Source: Brugia malayi (lineage: Eukaryota; Nematoda; Chromadorea; Rhabditida; Onchocercidae). From it: a stretch of DNA of 64,000 nucleotides. Made by a program: the position numbers and the translations under genes. Shown one piece after another: positions 49,857-61,400 of this stretch. The stretch lies in NCBI RefSeq assembly GCF_000002995.4, contig NW_025062479.1, positions 9,787,721 to 9,851,720 of the forward strand, in the 5' to 3' direction. The notes under the pieces were generated by a model. It worked only from the letters and a program-made list of their open reading frames with translations. It had not been told where the DNA came from and searched no databases. Each line of letters starts with the position of its first letter. The first letter of the stretch is position 1.

Positions 49857-50917
49857 TACATTTCTAGTATAATATACTAGTGCGATTCTTACCGAAGTAC
49901 TGGTCAATTACTGAGAAGGATAATCAACATTGCGCGGTTTTAACATTCATTGATTATTGTTTCTATCGTAGCAAGCATAGTAGTAATAGTTTTGCCGTCA
50001 GTGTGTTATTGACACGGATGTCCCTTTTGTTTTATTGCAACCCTGTACATTTTTTGATAACTCCGCGCATTTCCTTTTCATTTCCATAGAATGTATCTCA
50101 AATGATGACTTGGCGCAAGGTTAATATGGGCGGATTCTGGCTTCCTGTTTTATAGTCTTCTATGCTTACTGCATTTCAAATAACTTATTTAATACTAGTT
50201 TCTTTTTTTTACACAGCTAGCTTCACTGCAATCCTTTAGACGATATAGCATTGTTACTATTAATTGCACAGTATCTATGTTTATTAATTTGCGACAAAAT
50301 GTAGATTTGGTCTTATGATAGGACTAGGTTCGAAATTGGAATTTAATCTTGCATCACAATATCCATGTTTTTTTAATACTTTCATTTCATTAACGATTTG
50401 AAATTGGAAAAAATGAACTGAAATTTGCTAGGCTTCACTTTGTTTTTAAAAGTCATCCGATAATTCTTGGTTTTTTTTGTTGTCATGGCTAACTGTGAAT
50501 ATGACTTTTTCTCATTCATTCCAAAAGTTCTAGAAGTGTTTTTGCGTGTTTCATTTTATGAGATTCAGAGTCTTCGGTATTTTTGTGATTGGCATGAATG
50601 CCAAGTTTTAAAAAGATAAAGAATCGCTTTTTACAAATTCTATTCCTACAAGTAAACGATTTTTTAGGAAGAGAGCAGGAGTATAGCCGATCTTTCAGTC
50701 TGTTTGACATCTTGCTTGTTGAGGAAGATTGCATGACCTTGACCAAACTGAGGGTAGTGCGACTGGGCGGAAAGTGGCACCTCGACACACTCAAGTTTTC
50801 CTTCCGGTCTAGCTATTCCTTACACTAGCGAGTGTAGGATGTGCATCAAAGTTGAGTCCCTTACACGACGAAGTAGGTCAGGTGAACGATGGAAATGTAC
50901 TATTTAGGATATGATTT
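49857..50917. other. Convergent 3' region between DCP1 and TIM21
   Basis: This 1.06 kb stretch lies between two facing stop codons. A plus-strand frame at 50598-50828 (VNDFLGREQEYSRSFSLFD, KLRVVRLGGKWHLDTLKF) looks less random than its surroundings but has no clear start, splice partner or family. A short palindrome, TACACT-AGCG-AGTGTA, lies at 50812-50827. Confidence 0.35.
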
Positions 50918-51905
50918 TCAACGATTATCTATTAGAACGACACACTCTGGAACAAGATCAGTAGATAAAACGATAAGAAAACGCCACTTCCACATTCCGT
51001 CGCTCTTTTCCATTTCGCATGTTGCAATACCTTCGCGTCGAGTGCCTTTTACGTTGAATATCACGCGTGTCCTATCATTTCCATCCTACGACAAATTAAT
51101 AGTAAGTATGTGGAAGTAAGCACCAATGTATTAGTAATAAATGAGTGGAACTAAGGACAATTTCACATCTTCAATTTTAAAAAACTGTGGAAAGTCCTAC
51201 TTTTTTATAAATGTGATGCTCAACTTGTTTCATTCGTCCAGGTCCTTCCACATATCCCATAATTGAGTCACCTAATAATCTAAGACAATTCGGATCCTTC
51301 CTGATTAAGGATAATGCCTTTGAAAACACTGTTTGCGGTGCTCCAGGTGCGAGTATTTCCTCATACAACAAATATGCCATACCTCCCATTACAATCATTG
51401 ACACAACATATACGATGTACAGGTATGCATTGGTTGCCTTTTCCTTCACTGAAAACCACAAATGATGCAAGAATTCCAATATCCGAATAATATTAAATAT
51501 GGTAAAGCATATTCATTGGATACTAAAAGGTAGACCAAGCCATAAAAATTCATCGATCAGCTACAATAGCTAATGGCCAAAATGTGTGGCCAATTTAGAC
51601 AAATATGTTACATTATTGCAATTATTCAGAGGCCCGTACAGTGTATAATCCAGTTTAAATAACATCGGCAAATATCATTTAGTCGGAATTCATACAGAAA
51701 TACCTCTCTGCATTGTAGTCTGAGATTCTTTTAATATCACTTTTTCCAAAATTGATTGGCTTTGTTTCACCATTTCTTTATTGCTTGCCGATGCCATATT
51801 TCTTCTGATGACCGCTGGGAATGGAATAAAACAGCGTCGTAAATAAAATGCACATGAACGATGCATAACCCGTTCAAAAGCATTAAAAACACTATGTAGC
51901 AGCAT
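50918..51905 (-). CDS. timm-21: TIM21, mitochondrial inner-membrane translocase subunit
   Basis: TIM21 is part of the TIM23 presequence translocase and contacts the outer-membrane TOM complex. Three exons join in frame to 205 residues: 51905-51704 (phase 1), 51448-51201 (phase 0) and 51085-50918. The start ATG lies 9 bases after AAATTTCAG. The N-terminus (MHRSCAFYLRRCFIPFP, VIRRNMASASNK) is basic and hydrophobic, a mitochondrial presequence. One membrane helix follows (AYLYIVYVVSMIVMGGMAYL). The intermembrane-space domain begins FSKALSLIRKDPNCLRLLGD and IMGYVEGPGRMKQVEHHIYK. The last exon supplies TRVIFNVKGTRREGIATCEM and MWKWRFLIVLSTD. A reading that stops shortly after HHIYKKVGLSTVF comes from not splicing the second intron. 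The gene is convergent with DCP1. Confidence 0.9.
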
Positions 51906-51916
51906 GGTTACTATCT

Positions 51917-53174
51917 GAAATTTTATACACTTTAATAATAACTGATTAATCATATTACATGAATTGATACTTCATACAGGAAATACAAGAATAAAAAACC
52001 GCTCCAGCAATCGGAGTATGTAGAGAGAAACTGTGAACACTTCTCCAGTTAACTTACAAGGCAGGATTAGGGTAACTATATTGTACACCACCTGGACGTC
52101 CATATATCTTCGTCTAATCTCAATGAAATGTAATGTTCTTAGATGAACCCAACAAGTAACACGCTACGTCCCTATCCTGCATCATCCTAAATTCAACAAA
52201 TCGAAAGCAAATGAGATGTAAACTCATTATCAAAACAAACTGGCGAAGGGGAAATAATATAGCGTTGCATAATCCTTCAATAGGAATGAAGTGTACTGGT
52301 ACAAGAAAAATGGCAATTATCTTTGATGAATATAATTACAAGTTCAATAATTTCTTTACTTTTAAAATTCACACGAAAAGAAAGTCTCCTCTTTTTAATG
52401 CATATCAACGTTTCTCAAAAAACATAACGTATAAAAATTGTCAAGAGTCAATATAAACATGAAGGCATACGTTCGGGAACAATCCAATCAATTCAACATC
52501 GTCCTTTTGATTACATACTCAAAGCATCAGTAGCACTGCTTGAATACATATCCAACATGTCCAATATCCATCAGCTTTAGCATCACTATCCCTATATCCT
52601 TAGCAAAAAACAAAAGAGGATAACCATAAATGAATTAAAAGGAACATGGAGTCAATTATGCACAAACACTGGAGTGGTATTTCTTTTAGAAAAGGCACCA
52701 ACATTCAGGCTCTTTTTACCACCACTCTAAACGAGGTATATACAGTCCGAAATTTAAACACACGCACACACAGATAAAACGTGATAAGACAGTGGAATCT
52801 CCTGCACGGTGCCAAAAGCAATCACACGAACAATTAAAAAACTGAAATTTGCAAAAATCTGCATAATGGCGGAAAGGCAGACCTAGAAAAAACGCACAAC
52901 ACAATAAAATCATGGAATCGTCATTTCTTATACACAACAACACTTTAGTTTGTAAGAGATTGGACATAAAAAGGATGCGTGCGATAATGCAATTACTGTC
53001 TTTATGCCAATCTATTATTTCCATCATATTCGGATATAGAAAATAAAGCAGGAAGATATACCATTCTAAAAAAGATTTATGGATCATGAAATCAGATAAC
53101 AGATGATCATAGCAGAAAGACATCAATACAGTGAGGAAGACAGATATTTTTAATAAACAGCCATAGTTATCGTC
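51917..53174. other. Intergenic region between HUWE1 stop and TIM21 start, no gene seen
   Basis: This 1.26 kb gap separates two minus-strand genes, so it contains the HUWE1 3' UTR and probably the TIM21 promoter or a trans-splicing spacer. The plus frame at 52211-52456 and the minus frame at 52716-53126 show no family features. Confidence 0.4.
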
Positions 53175-55400
53175 TTAAGCAAAACCAAATCCTTCGGTAC
53201 ATTCACGTACTGCTAGTAATAACATATCCCGAAGCTTGTCATATGTTTCATACTGAGGAAGATCCAACTGATTGAAACTGTAACAATGACTTAAATATGA
53301 TACGAACTGATTTAATATGATCTAGAAAACTGAAAAAAAAAGATAATAGAAATTCGTAAAAATGCTTCAATTGTTTAATAAAAATATCAATACCATGTAT
53401 GTGCTGTTGGTAATCGATCTGAAGATCGTGAATCCAAATGAATGGAAAATTTCTGTGTACCATTCATGCCCTCAAGTGCAGCAAAACCTTGTAAGGGAAC
53501 TTTGCTTGTACCAGTAACGAACTGTAGAAACTTTGCACGATCTTCCTGTTCAAACGAACGTAATGCTTTCCAGAACCATTGTATCTACAATAAAACATTA
53601 TGCATAACAAGAATAGATCAGATTAATAATGCGCGCTATCTGCATATATAACATTTTGGTAAATCTGGTCAAATACAATTTTCGGTCTGAAATTTCAATG
53701 GCCTCCTATGATCCCTGTTTGATCTCACTTGCTCACAACAGCACATTACTATTTTTATATTCCTGAACTGATTAGTTCTCACCAGTAAAAGAACTCAGAC
53801 AATCGAAAAACAACAATTTACCTGAGACGAGGATTTCGTGTACGTCTTGTATTCTGTATTTGCATAGAGATCATCGATATCAACATTTGGAAGTCCACTT
53901 ATCAACAATTCTAATTCTTGCTCATTAAAAATTGATATTAGATGCTTCGGAATTATTTCGTAAAAGCCTTCCAAAAATGCATTCAACTGCTGATTAATGG
54001 AACCTATAAAAATAATCGACACACGTCATATAACTGTTTAAAATTTTATTTGCCTGCGTTATCTCACAAATACTAATAGTAATTGAAACATCAATGCTAG
54101 CACTAATAAATATTAAGACTAAATTTGTGAAAACAACACAAACCAGTCATTTTCATCTGACAAACGAGCTTTACATATTCTTCTTTATTTCCATCAGTAA
54201 CTGGAACTGATGACCCATTTTCTTTCAGCATACGCATTTTTCTAACTCCAAATTCTTCAACTTCTAAACTAAACGTAAGTTCAGTACCAAGATCTTCGAT
54301 CGGATTATTGAGCAAGAATTCCAATGACTTGTAGAAACTAGGATCCTGAAATATACATTTACTGATTTTCGCTTACTAATATTTTAGAATAATAAACTTC
54401 TCAAAGCAACGCTTAGCTCTCTCGTTTCCTTCTCTCTTCCCAATATTCAACCATCTCACGCATCAATCTTAAAAAAGATACCTATTTCCATCTCGTCATC
54501 TGTTAAACGAAAGAAGATAACAATACCTCAGATTCTAAATCCTGTGCTCGAACAGGAACACTTAAAATGTGCTTATAAAACGCTCGGGTAAAATAGCATT
54601 CCAGTAATTTATTCTCATAAATTGCCTTTGCTATTATTCTTCCAACAAACTGAAAAAGACGACTACGGTAATATAAAAAAGTGAACAATCTAGCAGCATA
54701 TCGAAGTAAAAGTAGTAATTGAAGAATAAATCACAAAACGTTTTTCTTGGGATCAAATTGAAACTGCAATTATAAAATGAAAAACCTTGAAATATTCCAA
54801 ATGTTCCGGATTAATATACGAAGATTTATTTATCATGTATGTTACACGATCCCCTGGAGAAGTTATAAAGAGTGCATAATTGGGATTAAAAATCTCTCTT
54901 GTGATAATTGAAAACCATTCACGTAGCAATCCACCAGCATCTTGTCCTTCTTCACCCTCGAATATGATATAAAATCTCGCCTTCCACTCCGGACCACGCA
55001 GTCTGAATAACTCACGGAAACTATCACTGAATAAGTGACTGCGACGAATCCTCACCGCTACGTCTTCACCTCTGTAAGGAACACTGGTAATAAAATCATC
55101 TTGAAGTCACTGTGTGGAGTGAATACCAATTTCATACACATACTAGCAAATCAAAACTAATGTTATTGAATGTTGAATTGAGACGCAAACCTAACACGTT
55201 CATCGATTTTTTGCATCTGTTTCCGAAAGTAGATACGCTTAACATCAAAATCCAATAATTTCGGCATCTGAGTTAGCACTGCGAATGGACCATCCGTTAA
55301 CCCACCACCATTTTGCCTAAGAACCTGATTCAACATATTCCGGTGCTTCTCTGAAAATAACCGCTCATAATGTGAATGACTAAATACCAAAATTGCTGAA
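53175..55400 (-). other. eel-1: HECT catalytic domain of HUWE1/EEL-1
   Basis: The N-lobe contains [105 protein letters not shown] and LVCQMKMT. The C-lobe contains [56 protein letters not shown] and the end [10 protein letters not shown]. The catalytic cysteine of HTCFNQLDLP is present. Its codon is split by an intron: TG at 53395-53394 and T at 53277. All expected HECT blocks are intact, so the enzyme should be active. Confidence 0.93.
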
Positions 55401-58400
55401 ATCTCATGGACATTCAGTAAAACTCTTTCCCACAGTTCTCTTCGGAGTTGAAAAGTAAAGGTGGAACCAGAGTAAAAAGTACAAAAAGACGGTGTTCAAA
55501 GAGAAAATAATATACGCCAAATCTCAGAATTAGGCTCTTCAGGACAGATAACTTGCACATGGGTAAAAGTAGACCTGCAAAATGAAGAAGTTTTTGAGCA
55601 TCCGGATGGTCATGAAGTTTGCTTGGGTCAGCAGAAGACAATTCTGATCCGTATACCAGAAAAAAAGCTTCCGCACTTGGCTGAAGAGCTAAAGCTGCAT
55701 GTGCATCTGCATTTGTAAGACGTTTCAGACATCTTGATACAAGTTCCCATAACGGTTCTAACGTATTTAATAATACACTCATGCTTTCTTCTTTCTAAAA
55801 CATTGGAGATAAATACAGCAAACAGAACATCTCTAAATACCAAAAATGCAAAAATGTTGCACCCCTTACAGATATGTTGCGGATCTAACAACAAAAAAAA
55901 AGAAAAGAGATTTCATTCCAATTCAGATAAATGTAAAATAGAGTAAAGCTTTTTAATGTCAAAACTACATTGTGCATAATTAGATAAAGTGAGTTCAAAA
56001 AAAAAATAGAACTGAAGTTATACGCCTCACCTCGGCAAATCTTTTCCTTTCGTATTCTTCGGTTGCATTTGCGGTGTTTTCTCCCGTTCCACGTTCGTCG
56101 TCCTGCTCACCTGCAGTGTCAGTACTCACATCAATTTCAATACACCTTGCATGTGATTGCAGTACTTCTCTTATTTTGATAATTGTCTGTAGTGTTCTTA
56201 GAAATATATTCTGGATTCCACTTTTGTCAGTAAGTGCTTTCATTGCTGGTAATTGCAGTTCGTAACAGCCAGATGCATTCATGACCGCTCGCGAATTCAA
56301 AATTCCACTGATCACAATCACCGATTCGTCATAACTGTAATGAAAATTTATGCTGTCAAAAAACAGGAAACCTGCAAAGTTAAGAGTAAATTTCTTTTTT
56401 TTTTTTTCGAACCAAAACATATTGGTTTATGACCTCAGATCAGGGCTATCTTTTTTTTTTTTTTTATCTTAGGCATCCAAAAACGGCAAATAATTGCTGC
56501 TTCTTTCTGAGATGCTGATTTGTAAGCCTAACCGATTAACTGCAACTTTCGAGCCCGATGGTTGTTGATCAACCGATGATGAAGGGTTTCCGTCGTTAGG
56601 TAGCTCTTTCAGCTCTTCTTCAAGTTTCTCTACATGTGGCAAAAGTCGGGCTCCTAGGCGTTCAGCAGCATTTATAAGGAGAGACATTATAAAGGTTTTC
56701 GTAGATGGAGTGAGAGCACGAATCAATTCCAATAGCAAGGTACGTCCATCTGCTAATCCTTCTTCTGAACAATCACCTTCTGTCAAGACCTGAAAACTCA
56801 AATTACCATAAACTATCACACTACATGCAGTCGAAAGACAAGAGCTAAAACGAACTAAAACAATATGTTCGAGTTGCTGGCTAAGTGGAGGTTTTTCTGC
56901 AGTCGAATCAATCGCCAATTTCGTGATGGTTTCCTCTGGCAAAGTTTGGACAATCTAAAAATGATAAATTCTGAGAATCCTGGATAAGAAATATGAACCA
57001 GCCCTGTACTATAAAATCGAAGAAGTTGGTTAAGCCAAGTTATCTGGTCATAAAACTAAACAAAAATAACAAATGGCTGACCGTGCATACAAGGCGAAGC
57101 AATTTATCCTGCAATATTGACGATGAGAGAATAACTGGACGCTTAATATGCTCCATAAGTACACCGATAGCACTATCTTCAAGTGAGAAAGCAGCCATAC
57201 TTGCATTAAGGCCACCTGGTCCCAAAGCTGTCTCTAATGATAGGCCATGTCGATGTGTAGCACGGGATAACACATCAGCTTTCGACAAGCTAAAAATTTT
57301 AAGGAAACAATTTAACATAACAAATGTCGACAAGTCCTCCAAATTCTCTTCAGAATGCTTTAACGAGAACTTTTCTGACCGTACCAGTACTACATAGTAA
57401 TCAAATGAAGTTTGAAGAAACGATAGCGAACTTAAATTTAAAATGTACTCATGTAACGAAAACTACAGAATGGTTTTCTAACTTTTCCGACTTACAAAAA
57501 TAAAAAAACAAATAATCAGCTTCACAACAGCGTACCTATGAACAATAGCCCAAAACTGTGAGAATGGTGGCGTAAACAACCCAGCATTGGAGAGATAACC
57601 TGGATCACGTAGGTTCGCAGGAAGAAAATGACCCGGATAAGTTTTTGCAAGACTGATTAGTGTATCTAGTACAAGACGACAGACCGTTGCTAAGACTGCC
57701 GGATGTAACGCCACTGCAAGTACAACGCATTAAGAATTTCACACAGAAATCAAAATGAACTGCAGCAATTCAGATTCATCAATCAATTATCCATACTCAG
57801 CTTCACTATAATTATGCACACTGAATTTCTTAATCTATATAAATCAGCATTTTTTGGAGCATATCTAAACTTCTACCTATATGAGTACTCTTGAAGAATT
57901 TGATTGCTTGTTCATGTTGTCCAATACCGCTGTATACGCATATTTGATCTAACCAACCGGACACTGTACCACCAAAATCCTCATACTGAACAGCTTCTTC
58001 GTCTACTTTGTCAAGCAGAGCAATTAAGCACCAGATCACAAAATCACATGTTACATTTTGTGCGCAAAGGCTTTTAATGAGCTTCTGTAATGAATTAAGA
58101 ATGCTTTTTTCAAGTACGATGATTCTTATAAAGTTTCATCTAGTTCAAAAGCTTAATGCGATTACTTTAACGACATCCCCAATCATTCATCATTTTGCTA
58201 ACATGTTGTATAATCCGAGCAAAAATAAAAGCAAGAACAGATAACCTGCAAACGTTGAGTATTAAGACGGGCTGGATCGATGAAAAAAAGAAGTAATAAT
58301 GTGACAATGGCATCACGATCCAATAATTGTGTAGCATTCTTCGAAGCAAGTGTAGTAACTCCAGCAAGTGCGCCTACAGGAGTACTGCTAGTACTTGTTC

Positions 58401-61400
58401 CAGGGACTGACCGACCATTTGCAGGGCGAAAGCGTTGAGTTGGCGTTAACATACGGGCAAAACGCATAACTTGCTGAAATTGCCAATAATTACAACTGAG
58501 ATTATCCAGGAGATTAGAAATGGAGTCATACAATTAGTGCTTTAAAACAATGCCTGTGCTTCATAAGATGCTCGCAAACGTCGCGCTTCAGCCGCAACAT
58601 TCTGGGGCAAAACTTGCAAGACCGTATCATCTGCATCAGCAAGTACTTGTGCTCGCAGAGTTGGTGGAAGCGATTCAATTAATGCAGCTGCATCATCTGT
58701 AGCAACCGGAGCGTCTAAAATGAATCTAAATGAAAAAGAAAAAAACCCCTGATACAACTAGAGTCACTATCATTACAGACATATTAAAAAAACTAACCAG
58801 CCGTCGGTACACTATTACTTTCCACTCTTTCCTGAGCTAATCTCACAGTCCTCTCATGCTGTGCCAAAATCTCTTCCTGAAGATCCGGTGGGAGTGCATT
58901 TAGAAATTCCTGATCAAGTGGTTCAACTACAGGTACTTCACCATTTGCCTGACTAGCTGCTTCTAAGTTTGCAGAAGTTTGTATCAAACGCTGTGAACGC
59001 TGTTGTCTGATATGATCTCGAATCACTTCCGTACGTATGTCTTCTGGTAAGGCTGCCAAAAACGCAGGATCTACGCCTTCAGGAATTTCAATATCTAAAT
59101 AAAGAAAGAAATTTATGGGTACTAAATTTGAGATATCGTACTAAAAAATGAGACAAACTGCTTTATATGCTTGTCTATTCAAACTACGTGAAAAACTGAA
59201 AAATTTATTACCTCCTAATATTTCTCTGAAATCATCTTGATTAGCAAGTGAAGCTTCTGGTGTAACTTCGGGTGCACTTAGTTGTTCTACATTTCCTAAA
59301 ACATCTTCAGTAACAGAGAAAGTTAAAGCTAAGGATGTCGAGCGCTCTTTTCCTTTCGCCCAAGTTTTTTTTTTTTTTGGCAAGTATAATTTTTCGAAAT
59401 AGGTTGAATAATTCAAATTCAAAACCTGCAAGTAGTACTTCGACATTTCCTCTATGAAAGATAGAAATGAATAAAAAATACTTTGCATTTACCTTGTTCT
59501 TCAGCTTCATTTGCAGTAACTAGTACTGTATGTACTGATGCATCTGTTGAAATTTCACTGTTTACATTCGAAGTAATATTTTCCTGCTCCTGTTCACAAG
59601 TTCGATGAATTTGATTTTCAAGACTTTCGGAAGTATCATAATATAAAGTACCTAGAATAAATAGAGGTAAGCTACACTCACACAAGAAAAAATCTAAAAA
59701 CAACCTGACTGGTCCATGGGTTCTGAAACACTGGGCGCTTGGACTGTTATATCGACAGATTCTGATGAATATTCTAGTTGTGCATCAGCAACATTATCAT
59801 CAACGTTTCCAACATCCTGAATTTTCAATGAAATTTTCATTTTAAAATACAAAATCAGGCAATATGGTGCAAACTGATTCACCCTTTTCGCATACTGCCA
59901 CTCCTTATTGCCACTGTTAATTATATCCGTGTTTTCACTGCAGGATTTAACGGCTCCACACAAAAGCTTAATCAGTTTTTCTCAATTAAAAATGAAGCAT
60001 AACTGAATGGTGTCAGGCATGCGATAATCACATGAAAAATATACAAATAATGTTGAAACAAACTCCATGCTCTTCCTCATCAATAAACAGCCGTGTAGTA
60101 CTGCTACTTTCATTTGATGTCACATCATCTAGAGTTCTCTTCGAAGATTCCTCCGTAAAATCCTTCTGAGTTTTCATTATTTCTTCTTCTGTTTTCTTCT
60201 CATTTTCGTCCTATAAAAAATTTCTTGGAATTAAAAAGTTGCGAACTGCTCTTAAGACTTCGCAAGCACACCATAATCTTAAATATTCGATTTTCCTACT
60301 CGCTCATTATTTAGAAACTATGAAAAAGGACATATAATACTTTAAAACAAATAACTACCTTTTCAATAGCATCCATAACACTGGTAATATAAGACGCGAC
60401 CATAACCCACAAGTACAAATGAGCATGACCATCAATTATCCTTGCAGCATCTGAAAATCGTTCCAGCGGAAGTGGAACAGATGTTTGCCGTCGCTCTTCA
60501 CCGGTAACTGTAGTTGTACTATCCAATCCGTGGTCTTGCATCTGAAGAAAAAAAGCTAAAGCTAACTTAACATGCTGGAAATTACTTTCATTACATCGCG
60601 AATTCTAGAATAAAATGGTCAGCAATAAGTACTAGAACAGTTCATATGATCTAACTATTGGTGAAAGTTCAACAATGAATATATCATCAGGAGATACAAA
60701 TGTTATTTTAACATTTCATAAATGTCATAGGATATGTCATAAGTAAAACTTAAAGTAGCTTACAACAACATTCAAGAAGCGCTGACGCGATGGAGCGACG
60801 TCAAAAAGATGACTGCCATTAGCTGTTGTAGAACCATCAAGCAGTCGTTCAATGAATTCACTCTGTGTGCCGAATGTTGTCCAACGCCGTACCGCATTCT
60901 GTCGATGCAACCCTGTTGAAGCCATACTTCCAGTTCCACGACGTTGACCAACCAGAAGGCGATAACTCTGAAAAGTTTTTTTACATGAATATTTTAGTTT
61001 TGTTACAAAAGCTCATTACCTTTGGTATAGAAATAGCACATCAAAAACCTTGTACAGAAAACTTCTACAGTTTCTTTATAAATGTTGGAGAAAACTTGCC
61101 GTAGGTCTTTGACCTATAACGCTATCACTACCAGTGGTCTGTGATGATCTTTGTAATAACGGATGCACAGAACTAACTGTAGCCAACGATCGATCAGCAT
61201 GTGCAGCTTCCATACCTAGACATTTTGTTTTAGAATGAATTTACGAACAGGCATTTCTTGAAGTTTCTCACAGGGTTTGTAGAGAAAATGCTTACTAGTA
61301 TTTACAAAAAGGCGAGCACCCGTGAAGGCACCATTTGTAAGAGCATCAATATCATCCAAATTTTCAACAAATATATTTGTATTGACAAAATTTTCCTCAG

